A DNA stretch of 64,000 bases from Pseudochrobactrum asaccharolyticum (GCF_003314995.1 NZ_QNRH01000004.1:248001-312000), one strand, 5' to 3'; positions 1 to 8,370 are shown, numbered from the stretch's first letter. Notes: a model not told the origin generated them from the letters alone. Program-made: numbers and translations.

Positions 1-470
1 CGAACAAGAATGTCTGGGAAGAAATCTCCGGCGGTAACGACATTATCAAGCTCGGCAAGTTTGAAATGAACTCGCGCGCTTATTGCGGTGCGTTCAACTT
101 CAAGGGCGGCGATCAGCAGGCCAAGGTCGGCAATCTGTCCGGCGGTCAGCGCAACCGCGTGCATCTTGCTAAGATGCTGCAAGCTGGCGGCAACGTGTTG
201 CTCCTCGACGAACCGACCAACGATCTGGATACAGAAACATTGGCGGCGCTTGAAGATGCGCTGGAAAAATACGCTGGTTGCGCCGTTATCATCTCGCACG
301 ATCGTATGTTCCTCGACCGTCTTGCGACACATATCCTGGCATTCGAAGGCGACAGCCATGTTGAGTGGTTCGAAGGTAACTTCGAGGACTACGAAGCTGA
401 CAAGGTCCGTCGTCTCGGTCCTGAAAGCGTCAATCCTAAGCGGGTTACATATAAGCCGCTTACACGCTAA
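1..470 (+). CDS. ettA: Energy-dependent translational throttle protein EttA (ABC-F ATPase), 3' part
   Basis: This is the C-terminal end of an ABC-F family ATPase whose start lies upstream of the window; the reading frame is open from base 3. The visible part holds the second nucleotide-binding domain: the signature [15 protein letters not shown], the Walker B motif [11 protein letters not shown] and the switch histidine in ISHDR, followed by a basic tail. ABC-F proteins have no membrane domain and act at the ribosomal E site. EttA adjusts the first elongation steps to ATP/ADP status. The tail ending in [10 protein letters not shown] is typical of EttA rather than Uup or ABCF1-type relatives. 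The stop codon directly abuts a large imperfect palindrome. Confidence 0.93.
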   Translation, partial: NKNVWEEISGGNDIIKLGKFEMNSRAYCGAFNFKGGDQQAKVGNLSGGQRNRVHLAKMLQAGGNVLLLDEPTNDLDTETLAALEDALEKYAGCAVIISHDRMFLDRLATHILAFEGDSHVEWFEGNFEDYEADKVRRLGPESVNPKRVTYKPLTR

Positions 471-613
471 AATTTCTGGTTCAAAAGCCGTATGCAGGGC
501 TGCAAATGGCGTTTTTCTCGACTTCCGGTGCTCACGTACAAACAGTACGCTGCGCTCCGGTTCTCGAAAATCACCATTTTCGCCACTGCCTGCAATTTTT
601 GACTACAGAAATT
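471..613. repeat. Large imperfect palindromic element directly after ettA
   Basis: About 143 bases that fold back on themselves. The outer arms are AATTTCTG near 471 and CAGAAATT ending at 613. Further in are TCAAAA/TTTTGA, GCAGG/CCTGC and TGGCG/CGCCA. The centre has an imperfect hairpin with arms ending in CGTAC and GTACG around a five-base loop near 525-555, and a perfect CGAAAAT/ATTTTCG hairpin lies near 570-590. No coding frame is credible. From memory, similar GTGCTCACGTAC...GTACGCTGCGCTCC elements are common between genes in Rhizobiales; this was not verified. Confidence 0.6.
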
Positions 614-631
614 ACCGCGAGCTGAAATGAT

Positions 632-664
632 AAAAACGCTCTCCGAAAGGAGGGCGTTTTTGTT
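632..664 (+). terminator. Rho-independent terminator after ettA
   Basis: A short stem AACGC-CTCC / GGAG-GCGTT with a GAAA loop is followed by a T-rich run (TTTTTGTTT). It lies downstream of the palindromic element and before tam, so it would end ettA transcription. Confidence 0.8.
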
Positions 665-741
665 TATGCGTAGGTAAATGCTTGGCAAAATGCATCGGTA
701 CTATAGATTGTCTGTTATAGGTAAGGCAGAGGAGTATCACG

Positions 742-1512
742 ATGAAAGACTGGTCGGCACAGCAATATCTGAAATTTGAAGACGAACGCACAAGGCCGGT
801 AAACGATCTTATCGCCCGTATTCCTCTGGAGAATCCTCAGGCGATTGTTGATATTGGCTGCGGGCCCGGTAACTCGACAGAAGAGCTGAAAAAACGCTGG
901 CCACAGGCGCAATTGTCCGGTTTTGATTCATCGCCTGATATGATTGAAAAAGCGCAGGCACGGTTGCCGGATGTGTCTTTTGCTTTGAATGATGCAACGC
1001 AATACCAGCCGGATGCGGCGACTGATCTGCTGTTTTCCAATGCTGTGTTTCAGTGGGTACCCGATCATATTCAGCATTTGCAGCGCCTGTTGAAAGAGCT
1101 GAAGCAAGGTGGCGTGCTGGCCGTGCAAATGCCGGATAACTGGAATGAGCCGTCGCATCGGATGATGCGGGAAGTGGCGAAAGACAGCCGCTGGATTGAG
1201 CGCCTCAATAAAGCGTCCCGTCCGCCGATGCCGAGTGTGAATGCTTATTATGATGCATTGGCACCTTTTGCTTCCCACATTGATATCTGGCACACAATCT
1301 ATAACCACCCGCTTGATGGCCATGCGGCGATTACTGAATGGGTGAAAAGCACCGGCTTGCGGCCGTTCCTCAATCCGCTGAATGAAGAAGAACAGCAGGA
1401 TTATCTGGAGGAATATACCGAGCGTCTGGCCGAGCATTATCCTTTGACTGTTGACGGCAAGGTGCTGCTGCATTTCCCGCGTGTCTTTATCGTGGCCGTG
1501 CGAGGTGCCTAA
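742..1512 (+). CDS. tam: Trans-aconitate 2-methyltransferase
   Basis: A 256-residue class I S-adenosylmethionine methyltransferase. Motif I is [12 protein letters not shown] at about residues 36-47, followed by the acidic ribose-binding region SGFDSSP. The N-terminus [23 protein letters not shown] is characteristic of Tam, which esterifies trans-aconitate, an inhibitor of aconitase formed spontaneously from cis-aconitate. The protein should be cytosolic. A GGAG ribosome-binding site precedes the ATG, and a possible -10 box TATAGA lies at 702-707. The stop codon overlaps the next start as TAATG, so tam and the MOSC gene are probably translated from one message. Confidence 0.9.
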   Translation: MKDWSAQQYLKFEDERTRPVNDLIARIPLENPQAIVDIGCGPGNSTEELKKRWPQAQLSGFDSSPDMIEKAQARLPDVSFALNDATQYQPDAATDLLFSNAVFQWVPDHIQHLQRLLKELKQGGVLAVQMPDNWNEPSHRMMREVAKDSRWIERLNKASRPPMPSVNAYYDALAPFASHIDIWHTIYNHPLDGHAAITEWVKSTGLRPFLNPLNEEEQQDYLEEYTERLAEHYPLTVDGKVLLHFPRVFIVAVRGA

Positions 1513-2123
1513 TGTCTGATTTGCTAATGAGTGAGCATGGTAAGCGTTTACCGGCGCGTAAACTCGAAGGCCGTGTTCGTTCGGTTTATATTGCGGAGGG
1601 TCAGGATTTCCTGACCCGTGAAACAGATCAGCTAAACTGCGATAGTGGCGGCATTATTGGTGATTACCATCACGGACATACCCGCAAGGCTGGCGGGCGT
1701 GAGCCTTGGTATGAGCGTGGCACGCCTATTCGTAATGACCGGCAATTATCACTGGTGAGCAGGGTCGAACTGGAAAAGATTGCCACAGCAATGGGCATAG
1801 AGCATGTTGCCCCGGAATGGATTGGCGCGAATATCGTTGTAGACGATATTGCTGATTTCACACTGCTGCCTGCCGGAACTCTGTTATTTTTTGAAGGCGG
1901 TCTGACACTGAAACTGGATGGTGTGAATGCACCGTGTAAATTTTCCGGAGCCAGCATCGCGCAACATATTAACGCTGAAAATGAAGCTATTGTAGCTATG
2001 TCTTTTGTCAAAGCGGCGAAATATCTGCGCGGACAAACCGGTTGGGTGGAGCGGGCCGGGCAGGTAAAAGCGGGTGATAAAATCTCGGTACGGATACCGG
2101 AGCAGATTTATTACGCCCTTTAA
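1512..2123 (+). CDS. MOSC domain-containing protein
   Basis: A 203-residue protein with one MOSC fold, the C-terminal domain of molybdenum cofactor sulfurases. Visible landmarks are the early GRVRSVYIA strand, the GGIIGDYHHGHTRK segment near residues 46-59, and a C-terminal stretch with a single cysteine (NAPCKFSGASI) in the position where MOSC proteins often carry a reactive cysteine. Standalone MOSC proteins are thought to handle sulfur for metal cofactors, but the substrate of this one cannot be read from sequence. It overlaps the tam stop by one base, suggesting translational coupling without an obvious metabolic link. Confidence 0.82.
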   Translation: MSDLLMSEHGKRLPARKLEGRVRSVYIAEGQDFLTRETDQLNCDSGGIIGDYHHGHTRKAGGREPWYERGTPIRNDRQLSLVSRVELEKIATAMGIEHVAPEWIGANIVVDDIADFTLLPAGTLLFFEGGLTLKLDGVNAPCKFSGASIAQHINAENEAIVAMSFVKAAKYLRGQTGWVERAGQVKAGDKISVRIPEQIYYAL

Positions 2124-2189
2124 GCCGGTGCATAAGCCTTTTGACTGTGGTGAATAATGGCAATTCGATATCTGTATAAAATTATATTC

Positions 2190-2235
2190 CAGAGCGTCGT
2201 TCGCCATCTTAGTCGCGCGGCGCTCTGACATTTTA
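2190..2235. terminator. Hairpin between convergent genes
   Basis: A ten-pair stem (CAGAGCGTCG at 2190-2199 with CGGCGCTCTG at 2218-2227, one G-U pair in RNA) lies between the MOSC gene and the convergent DUF2293 gene. The loop is long (18 bases) and the T-tract is weak, so termination is plausible but not certain. Confidence 0.5.
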
Positions 2236-2253
2236 TCTTAAGCTGTTTCAAGT

Positions 2254-2574
2254 TTAAGGAATTATGCTGTGGTCACTATCAGACATTAATTTTGTAGCAC
2301 TCCACTGGTTCAGGATTTCTATAACCTGATCGTTGATCCAGTAAAGAGCGCTGTCTTTATCCAGTCCTTCATCGCGTAACTTGTCGTAATCCGTGTAGAT
2401 ATGGCGAATATAGGCCAGCGCTGCCAGTCGCACGGCATTTTGAGCGGTGAGCGCGCGCATATGCGGCGCAGATGCTGCTTCCCTGATTTGCTCGGCATCA
2501 TAAAAAGGCATGCGTGGCGCCAGTAATGTAAGCGCCTGTGCAATATCTTTCCGGCGTTTGGCAGAGACAGCCAT
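2254..2574 (-). CDS. DUF2293 domain-containing protein
   Basis: A small basic, helical protein of 106 residues. The pattern RRKDIAQALTLLAP, then PFYDAEQIREAA and a WINDQVIEILNQW end, matches DUF2293, a family of unknown function found mainly in Alphaproteobacteria. The frame is open 30 codons further upstream, but I chose the ATG at 2574 because AGGA lies five bases before it and the upstream residues are low-complexity (H, N, C rich) and unlike the family. No function can be assigned. It is transcribed away from the ArsR-methyltransferase gene, so both promoters share the 2575-2708 gap. Confidence 0.8.
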   Translation of the reverse strand: MAVSAKRRKDIAQALTLLAPRMPFYDAEQIREAASAPHMRALTAQNAVRLAALAYIRHIYTDYDKLRDEGLDKDSALYWINDQVIEILNQWSATKLMSDSDHSIIP

Positions 2575-2666
2575 GGCAATCCTGTTTGTCGTTAAGAGGG
2601 TAGGAACATTGATACACTGTTTTACGCATTGTTTGTGACGATTATTGTTGCAATGTCGATGCATAT

Positions 2667-2688
2667 CACATAAACATATCTTTATGTG
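2667..2688. promoter_or_regulatory. Palindromic operator candidate upstream of ArsR-methyltransferase gene
   Basis: A perfect inverted repeat, CACATAAA-CATATC-TTTATGTG, ends 20 bases before the ATG of the ArsR-type regulator. Two 8-base arms around a 6-base spacer is the right geometry for a winged-helix dimer. It may also control the divergent DUF2293 gene. Confidence 0.6.
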
Positions 2689-2708
2689 TTTTAAAATTGT
2701 GGTGCGGT

Positions 2709-3695
2709 ATGACTGGTAAGCCTCTGGCTCTCGAAGAAATGGTGGAAGTACTGAAAGCGGCGGCTGAACCTAGCCGCTTGCGTATTCTCTCGCTGCTGGC
2801 GGGAGGTGACCTCACAGTCTCCGATCTTACCTCAATTCTGAACCAGTCGCAGCCGCGTGTGTCGCGTCATCTCAAGCTGTTGAGTGAAGCCGGACTGATC
2901 AGCCGTTATCAGGAAGGTTCATGGGCATATTTCCGTCTGTCCGAAGCGCCGATCCAGCAGGGACTATCCCGTGCGCTGATCGGCTGGCAGGATAGTCAGG
3001 ATCCGTTGCTGTTGCGCGATCAGGAACGTCTGGCACAGGTGAAAGCCGAGCGCCATGAACGTGCGACGGCCTATTTCAGCGCCAATGCCGAAAGCTGGGA
3101 TCAGATCCGCTCGCTGCATATTGATGAGGCCATGGTTGAAGATGCACTGCGCTCGATTATCGGCGAGCAGAGTTTCCAGTCCATGCTGGATATCGGCACC
3201 GGTACCGGCCGTTTGCTGGAAATGTTCAGCCCGCTTTATGTGCGTGGTGTCGGTATCGACATCAACCGCGATATGCTGACTGTTGCCCGTACCAATCTGG
3301 ATCAGGCGCGTGTTGCCCATGCGCAGGTGCGTCAGGGCGATATTTATGCCTTGCCGGTTGATCGTGACGGCTATGACCTCGTGACAATCCATCAGGTGCT
3401 GCATTTCCTTGATGAGCCGCAATCGGCCATTCGCGAAGCCGCACGGGCGCTGCGTCCGCAGGGGCGCTTGCTGGTGGTGGATTTTGCTCCGCATGATCTG
3501 GAGTTCCTGCGTGATGAACATGCGCATTTGCGCCTTGGTTTCAGTGATGAGCAAATGACCGGCTGGATGAAAGCTGCAGGTCTTGAGCCGGAGAAATCTG
3601 TGGCGCTGGAGCCGCAGGGCGGTCAGGCTTCCGGTTTGGTGATCAAAATGTGGCTGGCGCGTGATCCGCGAATGCTGATCGCTGATGCTGCCTGA
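2709..3695 (+). CDS. ArsR-family regulator fused to a SAM-dependent methyltransferase domain
   Basis: A two-domain protein of 328 residues. Residues about 5-90 form an ArsR-type winged helix (AAEPSRLRILSLL, then VSDLTSILNQSQPRVSRHLKLLSEAGL). Residues about 130-310 form a class I methyltransferase fold with motif I LDIGTGTGRLLEMF and the acidic GVGIDINRDML segment. The usual metal-binding cysteines of arsenic sensors are not visible. The next gene is metF, 90 bases downstream. This fits a regulator that senses S-adenosylmethionine or S-adenosylhomocysteine through its methyltransferase-like domain and controls the methyl cycle; that role is inference. The ATG at 2709 was preferred over a TTG four codons upstream. 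The palindrome at 2667-2688 could mediate autoregulation. Confidence 0.85.
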   Translation: MTGKPLALEEMVEVLKAAAEPSRLRILSLLAGGDLTVSDLTSILNQSQPRVSRHLKLLSEAGLISRYQEGSWAYFRLSEAPIQQGLSRALIGWQDSQDPLLLRDQERLAQVKAERHERATAYFSANAESWDQIRSLHIDEAMVEDALRSIIGEQSFQSMLDIGTGTGRLLEMFSPLYVRGVGIDINRDMLTVARTNLDQARVAHAQVRQGDIYALPVDRDGYDLVTIHQVLHFLDEPQSAIREAARALRPQGRLLVVDFAPHDLEFLRDEHAHLRLGFSDEQMTGWMKAAGLEPEKSVALEPQGGQASGLVIKMWLARDPRMLIADAA

Positions 3696-3785
3696 AGCAG
3701 TATTGGCATTGATTTAGCATTTTAGCGTTCAGTTTTGATTGCCGTATGGAAAATACCATGACGGAGAGAATAACGGAGATTTCCG

Positions 3786-4682
3786 ATGTCTAGTTTTGGT
3801 CAGCAGCGCCGTTCCGAGAGCGCGCACCCGATCCGTGTTTCCTTTGAGTTCTTCCCGCCGAAGACCGAGGAAATGGAAACACGCCTCTGGGAGACCGTCA
3901 CACGGCTGGCGCCGCTCAATCCGGCTTTTGTATCGGTGACCTATGGTGCAGGCGGCTCGACCCGTGAACGTACCAATAAGACCATTGCCCGTATTATTAA
4001 AGAAACCTCGATTACCCCTGCCGCACATCTGACCTGCGTTGATGCGACCAAAGAAGAGGTCAACTCGATTGTGCGTTCTTTTGCATCGCTGGGCGTAACG
4101 CGCTTTGTCGCGCTGCGTGGTGATCCGGCGGGTGGTATTGGTGAGGCTTACCAGCCAACGCCTGACGGCTATCAGAATGGCGCTGATCTGGTGGCAGGGC
4201 TTAAATCCATTGCCGATTTTGATATCAGCGTTTCCGCCTATCCGGAGAAGCATCCGGAAAGCCCGGATTTTGCCACTGATATCGAGATGCTCAAGCGTAA
4301 GGTCGATAACGGCGCGACCCGAGCGATTACACAGTTTTTCTTCGATAATGATCTGTATGAGCGTTATGTGGAACGTGTACGCCGTGCAGGGATTTATATC
4401 CCGATTGTTCCGGGTGTATTGCCGATCCATAATTTCAAACAGGTGGCTAATTTCTCGAAGCGGGCAGGGACGCGTATACCGGCGTGGCTGGCGGATCGCT
4501 TTGACGGGCTGGATAATGACCCGCAGACCCATATGCTGGTGTCAGCGGCGCTGGCAGCCGAGCAGGTCAATGATCTGATTGAGCGCGGCCTGAATGATTT
4601 CCATTTCTACACCATGAACCGTTCAGATCTGGCCTTTGCAATTTGTCATTTGCTGGGGGTGCGGGCTCCGGTGGCGGCCTGA
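3786..4682 (+). CDS. metF: Methylenetetrahydrofolate reductase
   Basis: A 298-residue flavoprotein of the bacterial MetF type. It reduces 5,10-methylenetetrahydrofolate to 5-methyltetrahydrofolate, the methyl donor for methionine synthesis. The barrel landmarks are SFEFFPPKTEE (N-terminus), SVTYGAGGSTR, HLTCVDAT, LRGDPAGG, YPEKHPES and ITQFFFDND, all in the family order. A GGAG sequence sits a few bases before the ATG. It follows the ArsR-methyltransferase regulator in the same direction and is probably its target. A strong terminator follows. Confidence 0.96.
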   Translation: MSSFGQQRRSESAHPIRVSFEFFPPKTEEMETRLWETVTRLAPLNPAFVSVTYGAGGSTRERTNKTIARIIKETSITPAAHLTCVDATKEEVNSIVRSFASLGVTRFVALRGDPAGGIGEAYQPTPDGYQNGADLVAGLKSIADFDISVSAYPEKHPESPDFATDIEMLKRKVDNGATRAITQFFFDNDLYERYVERVRRAGIYIPIVPGVLPIHNFKQVANFSKRAGTRIPAWLADRFDGLDNDPQTHMLVSAALAAEQVNDLIERGLNDFHFYTMNRSDLAFAICHLLGVRAPVAA

Positions 4683-4699
4683 TTGATATTTGAGGCATG

Positions 4700-4779
4700 T
4701 TCCCAAAACCGGGGACCTCTTTTGGGAATATGCTCAAGAAAAAGCCCTGCGGAAAAATGTTTCCGCAGGGCTTTTTTCA
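4700..4779 (+). terminator. Tandem hairpins and terminator after metF
   Basis: The first stem is TTCCCAAAA/TTTTGGGAA (4700-4708 with 4720-4728). The second is a perfect 15-pair stem (4741-4755 with 4760-4774) around a four-base loop running into six T residues, a textbook intrinsic terminator. The 175 bases from there to the next small gene show nothing else clear. Confidence 0.9.
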
Positions 4780-4954
4780 AGATTTAAAACACAATGTTTT
4801 TTACTGAAATTTGCGGAGTGCCTGCGATGATTGTCGTAAAGCGTATATCTGCAAAAAACTCTGTTACTGAAATCAATCTCTGAGAAATTGTGATGGTGAC
4901 AGTGCGCTTTGACTATCTGAACGTCATCTGTGTTTCAGAGAAGGGGATGCGAGG

Positions 4955-5041
4955 TCAGGGAAATACACCGACAATCATTGCTGCGACGAAAACAAAAGCT
5001 GCGCAAAATACCAAGGCATTGATTGAACGCGTTAAACCCAT
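4955..5041 (-). CDS. Small single-pass membrane protein, 28 residues
   Basis: A short reading frame too small for routine gene calling. It has a strong Shine-Dalgarno AGGAGG seven bases before its ATG. The peptide begins MGLTRSINALVF, with one arginine near the start, and the rest is one hydrophobic helix (LVFCAAFVFVAAMIVGVF) ending close to the C-terminus. That is the layout of a small inner-membrane protein with N-in topology. I vaguely recall similar short peptides in Rhizobiales but cannot name a family. A frame extending upstream exists, but it lacks a comparable ribosome-binding site. Confidence 0.6.
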   Translation of the reverse strand: MGLTRSINALVFCAAFVFVAAMIVGVFP

Positions 5042-5454
5042 ATGGATGCCTCCTGAGCAGGTTGTAAGTTCAGTTTTATATGCTGCCTGTGCAACACATA
5101 AAGTCCGGAAACATATTTCTGAAACAGTAAAATTCAGAAACATTTGTCTTACTTCAAACCGGAAATTTGTAGCTACCAATCGTTTCAAACTGTTGCGCCA
5201 TTGACGCGATGCAGGGATGAAATTGACTGTTTCTTAACTTTGCCAGCAAGTTTCCTGTTGCTGTCATTTTACCGACATAATCAGTCAAAGAAAAGCCTAA
5301 ATTTGAAGGCGGAGTTTTAGAGGCGGGGTGCGTTTTGTATAATTGTGTATTTTTAAATTTTAAATTTATAATAATTACAATGCATTGCGTGGTTGCGATC
5401 AGCTTTGATGCCGCCGTAAATTATTTTACGAACGGCATCAAAATCCCACTAAAA
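5042..5454. other. AT-rich intergenic region with hairpin
   Basis: About 410 bases without a credible gene. The minus-strand upstream region of the small membrane protein has a TATAAA-like box near 5080. Bases 5335-5395 are strongly AT-rich. At 5404-5442 a stem-loop (TTTGATGCCG / CGGCATCAAA with inner GTAAA/TTTAC) lies just beyond the stop of the minus-strand transglycosylase gene. It lacks a T-run, so it is only a possible terminator. Confidence 0.5.
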
Positions 5455-6720
5455 TTATAGCTTTTCGAGCAATTCACGGGTCGGCCATGAATCCGCCGGC
5501 ATGCCTAAACGCAGCTGTTCTGTGCGCACAGCATCACGGGTTTTGGTGCCGAATACACCATCGATTCGACCCATGTCATAACCATGAGTAACCAGCTTGT
5601 TTTGCAGTTCGGTTAGCTCTTCTGTTGTCAGGCCTGGTTCCGGTGTTCCGAGAACAAAAGGTTCGCTGCCAGCCAGACGCGTGGCAAAATAAGCGGCGGT
5701 TGTTGCGTAAACGATAGACTTGTTCCATTCGACGAAAATATCGAAATTGCGGTAGGACAGGAATGCAGGGCCCTTGCGTCCCATTGGTATGAGCAGGGAG
5801 GCGTCACCGTCGTCAGCACCAAGTGCGGCTCCGTCTGCTGCTTTTACGCCCCAGCCGCTCCATTTGGAGTGTGGCAGGCGATAGGTGCGGATTGAGTTCT
5901 CCCAAGGCATATCCTGTGTGAGTTGCACAACTTCCAGCCAAGGTTCACCACGCTGCCAGCCCAGTTCAGATAACATGCGAGCCGCAGTCATAACTGCATC
6001 GGCCACGCTGTTACGCAAATCCACCTTGCCATCGCCGTCGCCGTCAACACCACGTTCCAGATAGTCTTTTGGCAGCAATTGCATCTGGCCGATTTCACCA
6101 GCCCATGCGCCCATAGTGCCGGCATCGACAACGCCTTTATCAATTAACTGCAACATTGCCATTAATTGCGGGCGGAACAATTCAGGACGGCGGCAGTCAT
6201 GGGACAGGCTGACAAGAGAGTTCAGCGTGTCAAAATCACCCTGAATGGCACCGAAGTCAGTTTCCAACCCCCAGAAGGCTGCAATCACTGGGCCCGGAAC
6301 GCCATAGGTCTCTTCAGCTTTTTTGAAGATGTCGGCATATTTAACGAGGTTCTCGCGGCCTTTCTTAAGGCGCTGTTCTGAAATCAGACGTTTGGAGAAT
6401 TCAGCAAAGGTCAGATTGAACACAGTTTGGGTACGATCGCGCTTGAGTGTGCGCTCATCAATTGTTGCTTTTTCGAGCTCTGCAATGGCGCTGTCGGAGA
6501 TACCAGCAGCTTTAGCTTCCGTTATAACGCCTTCAAGCCAGACATTATAATCACCGCCACAAGCAGGCTTTTCAACCTCGGCTGTTGTTGCGGGTGCAAC
6601 AGGAGCAGCAGGTTGTGCCTGATTGGCAAAAGTAAAGCTGGCGCTGGCGAGGAGGGTAGCCGCAGTCAGGAGCGGCTTTAAAACTGATCTGAAAGCAGGC
6701 AGGGAGGCAGGGCGTGACAT
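5455..6720 (-). CDS. Lytic murein transglycosylase, MltB family, with C-terminal peptidoglycan-binding domain
   Basis: A 421-residue secreted enzyme. Residues 1-33 form a signal peptide ending at a likely cleavage site after SFTFA. The catalytic domain (about 60-350) carries the MltB-type motif AFWGLETDFG with the probable catalytic glutamate at E153, the cysteine-bearing SLSHDCRR, and GEIGQMQLLPKDYL. An insertion DGDGDGKVDL resembles a calcium-binding loop. The last 65 residues form a PG_binding_1 domain (LTELQNKLVTHGYDMGRIDGVFG). It cleaves the MurNAc-GlcNAc bond with formation of 1,6-anhydro-MurNAc in the periplasm. No lipobox is seen, so it is probably soluble rather than a lipoprotein like E. 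coli MltB. Confidence 0.92.
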   Translation of the reverse strand: MSRPASLPAFRSVLKPLLTAATLLASASFTFANQAQPAAPVAPATTAEVEKPACGGDYNVWLEGVITEAKAAGISDSAIAELEKATIDERTLKRDRTQTVFNLTFAEFSKRLISEQRLKKGRENLVKYADIFKKAEETYGVPGPVIAAFWGLETDFGAIQGDFDTLNSLVSLSHDCRRPELFRPQLMAMLQLIDKGVVDAGTMGAWAGEIGQMQLLPKDYLERGVDGDGDGKVDLRNSVADAVMTAARMLSELGWQRGEPWLEVVQLTQDMPWENSIRTYRLPHSKWSGWGVKAADGAALGADDGDASLLIPMGRKGPAFLSYRNFDIFVEWNKSIVYATTAAYFATRLAGSEPFVLGTPEPGLTTEELTELQNKLVTHGYDMGRIDGVFGTKTRDAVRTEQLRLGMPADSWPTRELLEKL

Positions 6721-6847
6721 AACTCAGTTCTTTCTACAGCAGGCTCTTGGGAGACCTGACTGGTTTGGGTGATCCGGCTCTATGGCCGGAGCGTTCGAAA
6801 TTTCTGAATTATGTCCTGCCGAAATATTTTGTGAAAAAGAAGATGGT

Positions 6848-6888
6848 AAAGTCAGATTTTGCAGCCAAAGCTGCTTTTATCTGACTTT
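6848..6888 (-). terminator. Stem-loop overlapping the GH25 stop codon
   Basis: A perfect two-tier palindrome: AAAGTCAGAT (6848-6857) with ATCTGACTTT (6879-6888), and inner GCAGC/GCTGC. The minus-strand stop codon of the lysozyme gene lies inside the stem. There is no long T-run, so it may terminate weakly or protect the mRNA end. Confidence 0.6.
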
Positions 6889-7710
6889 GTTGCTTTCCAG
6901 CCACTTTCTCCATTGTGCATGATTGCCGGAGAAGACGTTGATATCTGCATCGCCTTTAATGCCGGGAATGGTACCGGTGCCGGTATATTGCCAGAATACC
7001 CAAGGATGCGGGCCATACTTCTCATCGGGATGACCGGCTGTCGAACGCAGCCAGAACGGATAATCGCTGAAGCTGCGCAGATCATTATCATCGAAGAAAT
7101 CGACAGTGGTATAAATGACCGGCTTCTTGCCGTAATGGCGTTCGATCATGGTCAGGAATGTACGCATTTCCTTGCGCACTACCGCCGGATCTGGGCGAAG
7201 CTTGCAGGATGGCGACAGCGGGTTCCATTCCATATCAAGTACGGGTGGCAACGCACCCGGATCTTTCGGTACGTTGCGGATATACCAGCGAGCCTGATCT
7301 GCGGCCGAGCGGCAGAAATAATAGAAGTGATAAGCACTGCGCGGAATACCGGCAGCACGGGAGCCAGCCCAATGCTCCGCAAAACGGTCATCGACGCGGT
7401 CGCCGCCTTCAGTTGCCTTGATAAAGACAAAGGAAACACCGCTACTACGTACCTGCTGCCAATCGACTTTATCTTGATATTTGGAAACATCGGTTCCGTG
7501 CACCGGATAATGCCATGGTGTTTTGCCGGTATAATCATGCGGTTTGCGGTCGTAGAAACGCGGAGCCTTGGCGCTGCCCGATGGCAGTGCGATAGCTGTA
7601 CCTGAGCCTGAAGCAGAACCGGCCGATGGTTTCACATCTGAAAAATCATAATCCATTGATGTGCAGGCACTCAGCATCAGGCTGAAAACGGCAAGAACTG
7701 CTGGCTTCAT
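6877..7710 (-). CDS. GH25 family lysozyme (N-acetylmuramidase) lipoprotein
   Basis: A 277-residue protein with a lipoprotein signal peptide and lipobox LSAC (Cys16). A serine/glycine-rich linker (about 17-60) leads to a glycoside hydrolase family 25 domain. The fold markers are HGTDVSKYQ with the conserved aspartate D74, FVFIKATEG, AYHFYYF, and the acidic pair in VLDMEWN (D159, E161). GH25 enzymes hydrolyse the MurNAc-GlcNAc bond of peptidoglycan. Membrane anchoring suggests housekeeping wall turnover rather than attack on rivals. It lies next to the MltB-type gene, both on the minus strand with about 155 bases between. Confidence 0.9.
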   Translation of the reverse strand: MKPAVLAVFSLMLSACTSMDYDFSDVKPSAGSASGSGTAIALPSGSAKAPRFYDRKPHDYTGKTPWHYPVHGTDVSKYQDKVDWQQVRSSGVSFVFIKATEGGDRVDDRFAEHWAGSRAAGIPRSAYHFYYFCRSAADQARWYIRNVPKDPGALPPVLDMEWNPLSPSCKLRPDPAVVRKEMRTFLTMIERHYGKKPVIYTTVDFFDDNDLRSFSDYPFWLRSTAGHPDEKYGPHPWVFWQYTGTGTIPGIKGDADINVFSGNHAQWRKWLESNKVR

Positions 7711-7962
7711 TAATTTTATCTCACACAGGTCGCAGGGAAATCATGAATTGTTTCTTACCGTAAAAGGTTAAATTTTTCCTTTAGATCATCAATATTGCAT
7801 TGCTGGTCATTCCGTTGCACTTGCACTTTTTTGGAGCTGCAGCATGTATAACAGTGACTGAATATTTGTTTTGAATATATTTTTTGTGCGAGCGGATCAT
7901 AACTTATGCGGCATAATATGGTGCCTGTCATAATTATCGTGATCCGGCGCGGAGGTGATTAG

Positions 7963-8370
7963 ATGTATCGTTTGCTGACTTTGATTGTTGTGGTTGTGTT
8001 GCTGGGGACAGCGGCATTCTGGAGTGGCTTTTTGTTTTCGAATAAGCCTGCGGAAAAACAGACAGATAATATTGCTGCAATTATTGCCGATACGGAAAAG
8101 ACAGTACCTGTTGGAACAGAACAGGGTGTGACGGAAGGTGATGGCAGTGCAGTGCTTAATCTTGATGCACTGAAACTGGATAAGCCGCTGACAGCGGAAG
8201 ATGTGCAAAATGCTGTACAGCAAGCCGGATTGGATGCAGAGCAAACCGCTTTGCGTGTCGGACATAATGCAGAACAAGCTGCTCTCGCCAGAAAAACGGC
8301 TGAAGATGTTGTGCGGGTCCATATGGAGCGCCGGATGCGGGAAGAGCAGGCTGGTAATAAAGCTTTGTAA
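7963..8370 (+). CDS. Hypothetical membrane-anchored protein
   Basis: I do not recognise this 135-residue protein. It starts with a single membrane helix (residues about 4-26, LLTLIVVVVLLGTAAFWSGFLF). A polar, alanine- and glutamine-rich segment likely to be helical or partly disordered follows (EDVQNAVQQAGLDAEQTALRV...ARKTAEDVVRVHMERRMREEQ), predicted to face the periplasm. A GGAGGT ribosome-binding site precedes the ATG, which supports it as a real gene. It stands alone between the divergent lysozyme gene and the TerB/DnaJ gene. A weak hairpin (CCGGACA/TGTCCGG, 8403-8430) follows. Confidence 0.7.
   Translation: MYRLLTLIVVVVLLGTAAFWSGFLFSNKPAEKQTDNIAAIIADTEKTVPVGTEQGVTEGDGSAVLNLDALKLDKPLTAEDVQNAVQQAGLDAEQTALRVGHNAEQAALARKTAEDVVRVHMERRMREEQAGNKAL

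Noticed and set aside
88-630. 180-codon frame overlapping ettA in another frame
   Set aside because: The ABC-F frame carries all motifs. The alternative is arginine/serine rich and runs through the palindrome.
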